Origin: Halobacteriovoraceae bacterium
GTDB lineage: Bacteria; Bdellovibrionota; Bacteriovoracia; Bacteriovoracales; Bacteriovoracaceae
Assembly: GCA_002718735.1 (NCBI GenBank)
Contig: PBFR01000024.1
Coordinates: 1-64,000 of the forward strand
Length of the DNA: 64,000 bases
Reading direction: 5' to 3'
This document shows positions 1 through 9,281 of the stretch, piece after piece. The notes under the pieces were generated by a model, which saw only the letters and a list, made by a program, of their open reading frames with translations, had not been told where the DNA came from and made no database searches. Made by a program: the position numbers and the translations under genes. Within the stretch, counting starts at the first letter, position 1, and each line of letters starts with the position of its first letter.

Positions 1-564
1 ATATTGGAAAAAGGCTTTTTAAACCAACATAGACTTGGACATAGCAACGGTTATTATAGTCCTAAACATAGGGCCCAAGCCGAAGACAGATTCTTGGGTC
101 TTAATATTGAGAAAAATTACGGAGACATTGGCATCAAGGCACACAATCTTAGACCTAAATACGCTTTTCTACTTTTAAAGAAAGCTTCAGACCAAACAGG
201 GTACACTCAAATTTATTCTGGTTATGGCAATGTCTATGCCATTATAAAAGATGAGGTTAAAAACAGGTCAACATTTAGCTTAGAAGACAGTTTGACCTAT
301 AAGGTAGGTAAAGACGACGTAAGAACTTTTTTTGTTAGGCCTAAAAGTGCTTTGGCCCTTGAAGGCAACTATTTCGAAACCCAAATGTGGGGAACCGTAA
401 AGCTTGAAAATGTTTCTCACTTTTTGGTGGACTGTCCACATGTATCCAATGTAGATGCAACCACCGTTGAGATACTCAAGAGCTCAGGCAAGCCTGTATA
501 TAAATGTGAAGCAAAATATCAAAATAGGTACCCATATTTACTTTATAAAGGAATGAAGCTGTGA
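1..564 (+). CDS. Unknown protein, 5' end outside window (DUF3626/ART-like pattern)
   Basis: The frame is open to base 1, so the start is probably outside the window; a TTG at base 4 is the first possible internal start. The visible 187 residues hold an RPKYAF segment, then a YG-x-V-x-A-I-x-K-D-E-V-K-x-R-S-T-F segment followed by DSL, then YFETQMWG. From memory this order (RPKY, R-T-F-x-x-x-DS, E-x-Q-x-G) resembles DUF3626-type proteins. It also loosely mimics the R-S-E layout of arginine-type ADP-ribosyltransferases, but that is inference. The stop overlaps the GTG start of the next gene (GTGA), so the two are translationally coupled. No function is assigned. Confidence 0.6.
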   Translation: MLEKGFLNQHRLGHSNGYYSPKHRAQAEDRFLGLNIEKNYGDIGIKAHNLRPKYAFLLLKKASDQTGYTQIYSGYGNVYAIIKDEVKNRSTFSLEDSLTYKVGKDDVRTFFVRPKSALALEGNYFETQMWGTVKLENVSHFLVDCPHVSNVDATTVEILKSSGKPVYKCEAKYQNRYPYLLYKGMKL

Positions 565-2711
565 AGTTATTAATGATCCTCATGTTTTTAGTAGGACCTT
601 TGTTTGCACAGGTTAGACATGTTGTATTTGATCTTGATTCAACTTTAATTCAAGGTATACCAGGATCAAAACAGTCCCTTGTTAAACAAGCACAGCTTTT
701 TCAAGTAAATGACGGTAGAGCATATACATACGTGGTAAGAACCCATGCAAAAGAGGTTATTGAAAGACTTATTGGAAACGACAATTTTATCGTTCACATT
801 GCTTCAGACTTACCAAAAACAAGAACTGATTTAATTCTTAATAAAATCCAGATTCACTCTACCCCGCTTAAGACTGTTATAGAAGATGGACTTGGAAGTA
901 TCATCTATTCAAATTCAGTGAGTCTAAAGAAAATCACAAGTGATTTAAACAATTCAATCTACATAACCTCTAAGGCAGCTAACGGTGCTATTCCTGCAGA
1001 AAACACCCTTTACCTCGGTCAATACCAATACTATTTCGACACTTATGCAATTGCTCAATCTGAAATACAATCTCTTAAGAAGGCCGGGTATTTTTCAAAC
1101 CACCAACAGTATCTTCCTACTTCTCAAGACTCTTTTGATAAGGAGAAAGATAAATTGGCAGTGACCTATTTGTCTCTCCTTCTATCAGTAAAGAAGAGAG
1201 ATTTTACAGACAATGTACGTTCAGAGTATAGTGATGCAAATACCTTTGCCAATGCAAGACTCGTTGCTCAAAACTCATATCAGCCTACGATTTTTAAAGT
1301 GAAAAATGGACGCTGTATCTCTCAAGACATCACCACAGGAAATACTTCACGTGCCACACGATTAGAATGTGCACAGGCATTGAACTTCCCCTTAAACTGG
1401 ACATCAAACTCTTGTGCTTACTCGCAAGCTGATGGAACAGTTTACTTAGAGCTTCAACTTGATGAGTGCGTGCAGAAACTTGCCACTAAGTCTTACTGGA
1501 AAGGAAGTAAACAAAACAGTTGTTTTGCCTTCGCTCAAGGACAGCCTAGACTTGAGATTGATTCTTCGAACTGTTCGAACACGCATGCAATCTTTGACAA
1601 AAAGAAAAATGGTTACAGCTTTATTGCTTACTTTTCCGGGATGGAGGATCTAACAGAAGATCAGATCATAAAAGAGCGCTTAGAATACAAACCAAAGTTT
1701 AGCATTGCTCACCATGATCCGGATGTGCGAGTCATAAGTTCGACAGTTTTCCCTAGGAACGGGAAATATCTCTGGCGTGCCATGAATACTGATCAATACA
1801 CAAAATTTGATGCTATCAAGGCAATGTTTGGAAACAGTGCAGCCAATGTAGAATCTAAAGTTTTTTCAAAGCTAAAGATGAAGCTTATGGGTAAAAGCTC
1901 CCCATTTCCTCTACTAGGTATGGGCTCTTACATTGATAGTGAGCTCTCAAAAGCATCCAAAGAAATTCCTCTAACAGAGGTGGAGGCCTCTTCAAGAGCT
2001 AAGAAGATCATGGACGGACATTTTTTCTCTTTGCCATTTTCCACTCTAGAATCCCAGAGTTTAAATCGATGGTCGCCTGCTTATTTGGACTGGAATCCTT
2101 GGTTAGTCTTCTCCTCGATATCACCAGCGATTTGTTATCTTTATAATAAGGAAGTGCTTGTATCTTTTAAGGAAGAAGATAAAAGAAGCCTCGATCTGAC
2201 TTACTACAATTACGTTTTAAATGGTGCTTGGAGAGGCGGCTATGGAAGTGCAGCGCACTCAGATACAGGAGAATTTATTACTCCAGGCCATATAGATGCC
2301 AAAGACATCAAAGGCTTTTTTAAAACAAACCCCCTTAATAGTTCCGTTGAGTTAGGTCTTTTAAAGTTCTCTTATAAGAAAAAAACCTACATCGCAGGAC
2401 TTGTAAACCCTAGTGGAGCAAATTGTTTTGTGATGAATGATTTTTATGATTCTATAAGAGAGTGTAACTACACTAAATCGGCTCTATATGTTCAAGACAC
2501 TGAAGATGGTGTTAAAATTTCAGATAGAACATTCCCTGCAGACTTTGTAATTGCCTTATGTGACGAAGGTGAAAAGTGCTCAATAGAAAAAGAGCTTGCT
2601 GATCGTCTTGAACTGGAAACAAACCCTGCCCCTTCTCTTATGTGGGGTAAGTCTTTGGGCAACATCACGATAAATGGTAAAGTGCCCAAAGTTTTTTATA
2701 GTGCAGACTAA
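561..2711 (+). CDS. Secreted HAD-superfamily phosphatase-like protein with long C-terminal extension
   Basis: A GTG start overlaps the upstream stop by 4 bp. Residues 1-16 are a signal peptide (MKLLMILMFLVGPLFA). HAD motif I follows immediately (FDLDSTLI, D24 and D26), and a motif II candidate is in VHIASD near residue 80. The DLDSTL plus hydrophobic VHIASD layout recalls the FCP/NLI-type HAD subgroup. The usual motif III/IV acidic pair is not clear (YLGQYQYYFD near residue 155 is the best candidate), so activity is uncertain. Residues from about 200 to 716 match no family I recognise and contain several cysteines, consistent with an exported protein. It is convergent with the following lipoprotein gene, the stops overlapping by 4 bp. 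Confidence 0.75.
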   Translation: MKLLMILMFLVGPLFAQVRHVVFDLDSTLIQGIPGSKQSLVKQAQLFQVNDGRAYTYVVRTHAKEVIERLIGNDNFIVHIASDLPKTRTDLILNKIQIHSTPLKTVIEDGLGSIIYSNSVSLKKITSDLNNSIYITSKAANGAIPAENTLYLGQYQYYFDTYAIAQSEIQSLKKAGYFSNHQQYLPTSQDSFDKEKDKLAVTYLSLLLSVKKRDFTDNVRSEYSDANTFANARLVAQNSYQPTIFKVKNGRCISQDITTGNTSRATRLECAQALNFPLNWTSNSCAYSQADGTVYLELQLDECVQKLATKSYWKGSKQNSCFAFAQGQPRLEIDSSNCSNTHAIFDKKKNGYSFIAYFSGMEDLTEDQIIKERLEYKPKFSIAHHDPDVRVISSTVFPRNGKYLWRAMNTDQYTKFDAIKAMFGNSAANVESKVFSKLKMKLMGKSSPFPLLGMGSYIDSELSKASKEIPLTEVEASSRAKKIMDGHFFSLPFSTLESQSLNRWSPAYLDWNPWLVFSSISPAICYLYNKEVLVSFKEEDKRSLDLTYYNYVLNGAWRGGYGSAAHSDTGEFITPGHIDAKDIKGFFKTNPLNSSVELGLLKFSYKKKTYIAGLVNPSGANCFVMNDFYDSIRECNYTKSALYVQDTEDGVKISDRTFPADFVIALCDEGEKCSIEKELADRLELETNPAPSLMWGKSLGNITINGKVPKVFYSAD

Positions 2712-4498
2712 GGCTCTAGGAAAGGATTGCTGCCATCAAGAGACTTGGGAATTCCAGATATTCCTTGCTGCTCTTGTACAAATTGTCTTTCTTGATACTT
2801 GCGCCCATTAGCAGGGTGGTGATCAGCCTCCACTTCGTAAATATACCTTAGATCCACCTCGTTAAATTTTCCATTATACGTGGCTCCAAAGGACTCTATC
2901 GCCTTCATATTCTTTGCATCTGTGTCGCCCCCAATCCAAAACAGTTCTTCACTTCTAGAGAGCGAGCTGTTTTCACTATCAAAAACAACACATTGTCCTA
3001 CGCCACCAGCGGTCTGATACTTTGAAAGCTTTTTAACATAGTCATCAATATATATCTGTTCAGAATTACCCCTTTTTTGAAGGTCAAAAAGGTCTTTATA
3101 GAAGTTTTGCTTGTCTGCTAGGCACACTTCCATTTCAATAGGCTTGAAGCCATCTTTCCATGCATTTTCAGCATATAGATAAACATTAATATTCTCCCCG
3201 AAAGGAGTATATTCAAACGTAAAATTGAAATAAGGAGATTTAAACAATCCGTCCGTTCTCCCTGTCATAAGAAGATAGGTTTTGCTTTTAACAGCTCCAT
3301 TTGGAAGGAAATACTTCTTTTGAACAGGTGTGAACTTGAAAGAGCTAACCCCCCTACCAATCACACCTTTTACTTCCTCTGGGAACAGGCTATTTATGAG
3401 ACTATCTCTTTTATTTTCGTACCTACTTCTTTTTATCTGAGCAACCCTTGCATTAAAATTATCTAATGCCTGCGATTGATCTCCCGCTATGCTCTGCCAA
3501 ATTAAATCAAGATCACTTTTGTCTTCTCGCCAAATTTTCTCGACTACTTCCTTATGTGCCAGTTCCTCTTCATCTACTAAGCTCTCTAGTTTTTGTTTAA
3601 TTTTGTTCAAAGGAACTCTTTTCATATGAACTCTGTATGAGCCCTCATGCTGATTTTTGGCATACTTATAATAGAGATTAACTCTACAAGTAACTTTTCC
3701 ATTAAAGTCCATGAAGAATAGTTGTTTAAACTCTGATGCTTTAACAACCTTGTCATCAAAAGTACAAGACAGTTCGTATGCATTCATATCCGGGTCATCA
3801 AGGGTGTCCCTTTTTCGTTCACTAGGCTCCACTCCCACTGGCCCGGTAGTTTCAGAGCTAAACCATCCCTCATCAAACTCTACCTCACCATCATATAAAG
3901 TAAGCTCAACCGCCTCAGAAGTGATATCCAACTCAAAAGAGAGTCCATTTTCATAGTTCAGCTCATAAACATTTTCTTCAAGAGAGTCTTCGACATACTT
4001 AATTAAGTCATCAGATGGAGTTCTATCTTCAAGCTCATCCAGAAGAGTTTCGAAGGAGAGATACACTTGGGTCTGGTCAAAAGGCATAGATTTAGTTCTG
4101 TTGTTTATCCTATAAAGGACCTCCACTCTATTGTAGTAAGGCATATCCGATTTGCCATCATATTCATTTTTACAAAAGATCGTTTGAAAAGCTCCATTGG
4201 CATAAGCTTGCAAAGTGTAGTTCATTTTTTTAGAGAAGCGGCCCATTTCTCCAACCTTACAAGAAACTGAGTCAGGAAGGGGTTTGGTAAAAGAAACTTC
4301 AACAGGTAAATTTTTTAGTGATGTAGCAATAGGATACTCTGCAGCCATTGAGCCTGGCCCGGTAAAGATATAAAGCTCCTTTTTAAACTCATAAACTTCT
4401 GGAAGGTGATTCGCGGGCAAGCGTGAAACACTCCTATTCACAGAAGAACAGCTTGAAAGGCTTAAAATGACAAAAATACACAAAGCTAATAATTTCAT
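2708..4498 (-). CDS. Hypothetical lipoprotein
   Basis: The protein has 596 aa and begins MKLLALCIFVILSLSSC, a lipoprotein signal peptide with lipobox SSC. AGGA lies 8 nt upstream of the ATG. The remainder is hydrophilic and rich in acidic and aromatic residues, with no family I recognise. It carries several cysteines (SVSCKVG, ELSCTF, KVTCRV, EVCLAD, GQCVVF) that could pair outside the cytoplasm. It is transcribed divergently from the phytase-like operon across a 206-bp intergenic region. A membrane-anchored envelope protein of unknown role is all that can be supported. Confidence 0.8.
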   Translation of the reverse strand: MKLLALCIFVILSLSSCSSVNRSVSRLPANHLPEVYEFKKELYIFTGPGSMAAEYPIATSLKNLPVEVSFTKPLPDSVSCKVGEMGRFSKKMNYTLQAYANGAFQTIFCKNEYDGKSDMPYYNRVEVLYRINNRTKSMPFDQTQVYLSFETLLDELEDRTPSDDLIKYVEDSLEENVYELNYENGLSFELDITSEAVELTLYDGEVEFDEGWFSSETTGPVGVEPSERKRDTLDDPDMNAYELSCTFDDKVVKASEFKQLFFMDFNGKVTCRVNLYYKYAKNQHEGSYRVHMKRVPLNKIKQKLESLVDEEELAHKEVVEKIWREDKSDLDLIWQSIAGDQSQALDNFNARVAQIKRSRYENKRDSLINSLFPEEVKGVIGRGVSSFKFTPVQKKYFLPNGAVKSKTYLLMTGRTDGLFKSPYFNFTFEYTPFGENINVYLYAENAWKDGFKPIEMEVCLADKQNFYKDLFDLQKRGNSEQIYIDDYVKKLSKYQTAGGVGQCVVFDSENSSLSRSEELFWIGGDTDAKNMKAIESFGATYNGKFNEVDLRYIYEVEADHHPANGRKYQERQFVQEQQGISGIPKSLDGSNPFLEP

Positions 4499-4704
4499 AA
4501 GTTGGTCCTATCTAAGTAGCTCTTCGGAATATATTCAAAAAGCCTTTAGAAGACTAAACCAATCTTTTAATCACCAAGAAACCTTAAAAATATCAATAGC
4601 TTAAAGAATCACAGATGCAATGCATTACTTTTTTACACTTCTATAGCACGCAGTGCAGTAAAGAGCTATTATCGGCGGACTAAACATACAAAAGAGATTG
4701 GTAG

Positions 4705-7311
4705 ATGAAACGAATTAAAATCAAGAACTTAGTCGCTTTTACACTTTTTATGACTTTCTCAAATGCATACGCAAACGAATGTGTAGAAAGATTTGAAGAG
4801 CATAGCAAGCTCTCCTCTGACCTTGAAAAGCACTATAAAATTTGTGAAACAAAAAACCTTACCTACAATAAATGGTCAATCAACGGTATTGACTGGAGCA
4901 AATACTTTCAATGCTTTGATACAATGGAAAAGCATATCGAAAAAAGGCCATTCTTTTTTCACACTTGTCTAGATTACAATTTTAACCGCTATATTAACTC
5001 TTTTAAATTCTCAACTTGTGAAGAGGAAATGACAAAAAATCATCCTGAAAAGAATATGTTACTTTGCCTAGATGAGAAAATTGGCAATGGCGTTTATGCA
5101 TGGGGTTTTGACGACTGCATGAAAGATGCCAAGAAGTTCAAACTAAACTATATGGACACGCTTAAAATATGTATTGAAAATGATTCCGACAAACGTGTTT
5201 CATGTGCAAGTGATATTCTTTCCATACATAAATTCCATGAAGGTCTTAAAATTTGTGAAGACTATCAAGCAAGAATCAATGTCCAGAAAAATATTTATCT
5301 ACCATGCATGACAAATCTTACAGGTGCCGGAGTTTCAAAGGCAAATGCAATAAAGCTCTGTACGAGTAAAGACATAAACGACAGTATTGAGTGTATAAAT
5401 AACAACAAAGATAAATTCCCATTAAGCCTTTTAACTGCAAGCTGCGTAGAGGAAAAGTTTAGAGATTCAGCTGAGAATAAAAACTTCTCAACCTGTGTGG
5501 AGAATCTTAAAAAGGACAATCTTTCAATCCATGAAAGTTTGGAGATGTGCACACAAGAAGATGACGTGATCGATCTTTTTGCTCACTCAAAAGATTTCCA
5601 AAATTGTAAGGCGACGGTTAAGAGTAAATACAATTTCTCTACAAAATCGGCATATTCATCGTGTGCTGATGCTGAAATCAGAAATCAAATTGACAACAAT
5701 GAATTCATGAGCTGTTTCGAAAAAGGTATCAACACTGGAATTTTGGGATACTTTGACTACCGCACTGATGAGCTTGAAGATGGTTTCTCCTTCTCACTAT
5801 TTAATAACAAGAATACAAATCCATACTACTACGTTATCGACAACTGTTTTGACGATCAAAAATATAGAAGAACAAGTGTCAAAAACAAATACCTAAGCCT
5901 ATACGGTGATTACAACATTCACAGCAATACAATCTTTAAGCAGGAGAGGGTTGTTTTAGGCGGGCTTTCAGCCTTAAGGTTTGATAGTGAAAATTCCAAA
6001 GTGTTCTTTCTAAGTGATGACAAAGGTCGCTATGGGGAGCCAAGAATTTATGTTTATGATTATAAATTTGGAAAAGCTGGCATAGAACTTAACGAAGACA
6101 AGTTAATTAAATTTAAAAAGAAACAAAAACTTCCTCTAAAAGGTGGCCCTTCACAGGATGGTAAAGTCCCAGCTGAAAACGATTCTTTTAGCTGGGGAAT
6201 GGACCCAGAGGGAATGGACTTTGGAGCAAATGGAGAGATTATAATTTCTTCTGAAGTAGGAAGTCATTCAGCAGATGAGGCCATAACTATTTTCTCTCCA
6301 GATGGAGTCAAAGTTAGCAATTTACCAATCGCCGAAAGCTACAAAGCTGGAACTGGAAAGGACTTTCATAAAGGCATGCAATTTAACAAGGGAATAGAAA
6401 GTCTTTCAATTTCTCCTAGCAAGAGCTCTTTATTTATTGCAAACGAAAGCACACTTAAGCAGGACGACAAGTATACTTGGAAGGATGGCGACTGCTGGAT
6501 GGATTGCATTAAATTTGTAGGCGAAACGGTTAGAATTACAAAGTACATCAAAGACGCTAAAACTTATTCGGAAGATTCTCAATACTTCTATGTATTGGAT
6601 AATGAAACGGACAATGGAGTTAGTGAAGTACTCGCTTTAGACGAAAATAATCTTTTAATCTTAGAGAGAAGTTGGGATGCCGGGAGAAGAAAAATCACAT
6701 CCAAAATCTTTCACGTTAACCTAAACAGTGCTCAACCAATTCCCGCAGAGCTTGGCCAAGAGGAAAAAGAAGAGGAAGAAGAGGAAGAAGAAGAAGAGAA
6801 AGAAGAACAAAAAGATGATGATGAAAGCAGTGAGGACGGCAAACGAAGAATCACCTTACGTCCAGCTAATAATAACAACGACAAGCCTTCTGAGAATAAG
6901 ATTGATCCATACCAGATCCCATCGGGTACTCATTTTCATATGGGAGACAAGTATGGTCCGTACGATCCTAGCCAAAGACACTTTCAGGATGTTCAACCAG
7001 TGAGCAGACAACGTGCGCAGACAAACTACAAGCAAAAGAAGAAAAAGAAAAAGAAAGCAGAGGCTGAGAAAATCAAAGACTACACACTTGAAAAGACACT
7101 TCTAATCGACTTAGATGACATCCTAAATGAGCTTTCGCCAGGTTTTAGAAGGCTGGACAACTTTGAAGGCCTCGCTATTGGCCCAATACTTCCAAACGGA
7201 AGGCCAAGTTTAGCACTTGTTGCAGACAACAACTTCTCTTTAGGTCAAAGAAGTCTTTTCATTTTACTAGAAATTGATCAAAGAGCATGGGCAAGGCTAC
7301 TAAGGAACTAA
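4705..7311 (+). CDS. Secreted phytase-like beta-propeller protein with two-cysteine repeat N-terminus
   Basis: Residues 1-23 are a signal peptide (cleavage after NAYA). Residues 26 to about 378 contain ten successive Cys pairs, nine of them C-x(15-20)-C, each opened by a motif such as FSTC or FQNC and closed by one such as LKIC; this looks like a string of disulfide-linked helical hairpins. From about residue 415 comes a phytase-like (esterase-like activity of phytase, PF13449-type) propeller: GGLSALRFD, FFLSDDKG, DPEGMDF, KGIESLSIS, and at the end DNFEGLAIG with ALVADNNF. A charged low-complexity segment of poly-Glu then poly-Lys interrupts the propeller near residues 685-785. It is the first gene of a three-gene operon; the next start lies 2 bp after its stop. 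The substrate is unknown. Confidence 0.8.
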   Translation: MKRIKIKNLVAFTLFMTFSNAYANECVERFEEHSKLSSDLEKHYKICETKNLTYNKWSINGIDWSKYFQCFDTMEKHIEKRPFFFHTCLDYNFNRYINSFKFSTCEEEMTKNHPEKNMLLCLDEKIGNGVYAWGFDDCMKDAKKFKLNYMDTLKICIENDSDKRVSCASDILSIHKFHEGLKICEDYQARINVQKNIYLPCMTNLTGAGVSKANAIKLCTSKDINDSIECINNNKDKFPLSLLTASCVEEKFRDSAENKNFSTCVENLKKDNLSIHESLEMCTQEDDVIDLFAHSKDFQNCKATVKSKYNFSTKSAYSSCADAEIRNQIDNNEFMSCFEKGINTGILGYFDYRTDELEDGFSFSLFNNKNTNPYYYVIDNCFDDQKYRRTSVKNKYLSLYGDYNIHSNTIFKQERVVLGGLSALRFDSENSKVFFLSDDKGRYGEPRIYVYDYKFGKAGIELNEDKLIKFKKKQKLPLKGGPSQDGKVPAENDSFSWGMDPEGMDFGANGEIIISSEVGSHSADEAITIFSPDGVKVSNLPIAESYKAGTGKDFHKGMQFNKGIESLSISPSKSSLFIANESTLKQDDKYTWKDGDCWMDCIKFVGETVRITKYIKDAKTYSEDSQYFYVLDNETDNGVSEVLALDENNLLILERSWDAGRRKITSKIFHVNLNSAQPIPAELGQEEKEEEEEEEEEEKEEQKDDDESSEDGKRRITLRPANNNNDKPSENKIDPYQIPSGTHFHMGDKYGPYDPSQRHFQDVQPVSRQRAQTNYKQKKKKKKKAEAEKIKDYTLEKTLLIDLDDILNELSPGFRRLDNFEGLAIGPILPNGRPSLALVADNNFSLGQRSLFILLEIDQRAWARLLRN

Positions 7312-7313
7312 AA

Positions 7314-9281
7314 ATGAAAAAGGTTATAGCTCCCCTTTCAATATTAATGTGTTCCCTAAAACCGGCCTTTGGGATTGACTGCCTGGGAAATCTTATAGCT
7401 TCGCCAAAAGTGAACAAGGAACACTTCGTAGAAGTTTCTCCTTACGCAAATCCCATTGAGGCCTTTATTTCTTACTCCTTGTTTGAGGAGGAAAAGCTTA
7501 TAGAGTCTAAATACCTTGCAGGCATGAGAGTAAAAATACAGGACCACCATACAAACTCTGGCCTGTACAGTGATATTCGTTCATCACTTATTGACAGGGG
7601 TCTCTATAATTCAATTAAGTCAAACAAAGAGCTTCGTGATCAAAACATGGCAAGCTTTTTTGCAAAAGATCTTCTAAATGACTTCTACGAGCAACTTGCT
7701 AAATCCTCAAGACTTACAAGCTTTCTTTCAAATGCTGAAAAAGATGAAGAATTTCTGGGTGCATACTCCCTATTGAAAAGTGAATATCAACTTATCATGA
7801 ACATTAACGATTGCCCTATGGAGAAGGTTTCAGGGGAAGTTGTATATTATGGTCACATTAGAAATAATGACATTCAGAGTGTGGTGGTTGCCGATCATCA
7901 TGATACGTTTAGCTTTCACAAAATTAATGATGGACAAGAGGGTTTTGTCGCAGCGTTAAAGAATCCCAAGGGAACTTCAATATGTAATAAAGACTTTAGC
8001 TTCTATGCATGCGGAGATAGCTCACATGCACCAGTGGCACCTGGGAGTCTAGTAGCTGTCCTTGCAGCAGAAGGTACGACTATACCTCAAAGCATCTTCG
8101 ATACCTTTTCAATCCAGGAATATGACAAGTCTTTTTTAAAGTTTGTAACAGACGCTATGGATGAACTCGAAGATCAAGATATGCCAGTCTACATAGACTT
8201 CCCTTTTGTAAAGGTCACTAATGGAGTAGCACCTCACGCTTTAATTGATAACAATCCAAAGTATGACAACGTAAATAAGGTTATTTCAAAGGATGCCAGT
8301 TACTTCCCTACCAAAGTGATTCAGATTGAGTACTCTCCATCATCGAAAAGTGATTGGGACGCAGAATTTAGGTTCAAAGGTGAAAAGAGAGTTTTGCCTG
8401 GTGAATCAGTCTATCTAGTTCTGCCTGAAGGTTTTTCTGATCGTCCACTGGCCAATGTTATCTTAGGACACAGACAAAATCCTAAAGACCAAAGAGGATA
8501 TGCCTCTTTTAATAATGGTCACAAGGTATACGATCAATATCCTGCATACACATCAGTTCAAGTTCATAGTGTAGAACTTCCCTATAAAGATTCCTGGAGA
8601 ACATGGGGAGGTCCTGTTAGCTCTGACAAAGGGTCCAAATTTGCTGAGATCAAAAAAGGTCCAGAGTTTGACAATCTCTATGAATGGCCATTAAAGGGTC
8701 ACAAGTCCCTAAGAACTGGAAAAGAACTAAAGCAGCCTCTGCGATCAGATCTTATAAAAATTGAAGTACTTGGTGATGATCCAGTTTACCTAGACAGTGT
8801 TGTCGTTAAAGTGGTGCCTCCAAAGTCCAATAATTATGTTGACCTGAGCTTCACCAGAAGTAAAACCTTCATGGGTGATCCAGAAACCTTTAAAGGGAGA
8901 AAATTTGGCGGCGGACAAAGGTATGGAGGCAAATTTCCAGGAGCAAAAAGACTGAGCCCACACAGGGGAAGACCAGATTCTTTGGTAATAAATCTAAATG
9001 GAGAAAGCATTCAATCTGTTAATGTTGCGGCTGGAGATACAAAGCCCGACGGCGTTAGAAACAGAGATGGCGGCACAGGAAGCCTGGGGCACGCAAGAGT
9101 TTCAATAATCATTGAAAGAGTAGATGGAAAGAGGATCACATTGGTGGATCAAGAAAATGTAGCTCCACAGGGGGTTATTTCCGGACACGCATCAGGAAAT
9201 GGAATTAAAGCAAAATCAATTATAATCGAAGCACATAGCGATACGGCTTATATCATGGGAATTCAATATGGATTTAACTAA
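7314..9281 (+). CDS. Secreted protein of unknown function
   Basis: The start is placed at the ATG at 7314 because an AGGA (7303-7306) lies 7 nt upstream and a signal peptide begins there (MKKVIAPLSILMCSLKPAFG). The open frame extends upstream to 7287 but without these signals. The mature protein of about 635 aa matches no family I recognise. Its C-terminal part is glycine- and lysine-rich (near residues 515-600) and ends in what looks like a beta-rich domain (SLVINLNGESIQSVNVAAG to MGIQYGFN). It sits between the phytase-like gene and the ART-like gene, overlapping the latter by 14 bp, so the three are almost certainly cotranscribed. Confidence 0.8.
   Translation: MKKVIAPLSILMCSLKPAFGIDCLGNLIASPKVNKEHFVEVSPYANPIEAFISYSLFEEEKLIESKYLAGMRVKIQDHHTNSGLYSDIRSSLIDRGLYNSIKSNKELRDQNMASFFAKDLLNDFYEQLAKSSRLTSFLSNAEKDEEFLGAYSLLKSEYQLIMNINDCPMEKVSGEVVYYGHIRNNDIQSVVVADHHDTFSFHKINDGQEGFVAALKNPKGTSICNKDFSFYACGDSSHAPVAPGSLVAVLAAEGTTIPQSIFDTFSIQEYDKSFLKFVTDAMDELEDQDMPVYIDFPFVKVTNGVAPHALIDNNPKYDNVNKVISKDASYFPTKVIQIEYSPSSKSDWDAEFRFKGEKRVLPGESVYLVLPEGFSDRPLANVILGHRQNPKDQRGYASFNNGHKVYDQYPAYTSVQVHSVELPYKDSWRTWGGPVSSDKGSKFAEIKKGPEFDNLYEWPLKGHKSLRTGKELKQPLRSDLIKIEVLGDDPVYLDSVVVKVVPPKSNNYVDLSFTRSKTFMGDPETFKGRKFGGGQRYGGKFPGAKRLSPHRGRPDSLVINLNGESIQSVNVAAGDTKPDGVRNRDGGTGSLGHARVSIIIERVDGKRITLVDQENVAPQGVISGHASGNGIKAKSIIIEAHSDTAYIMGIQYGFN

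Noticed and set aside
6728..7003. Lys-rich open frame in a second + frame over the acidic stretch of the phytase-like gene
   Set aside because: Low-complexity purine tract read in another frame; the main frame continues through with domain matches on both sides.
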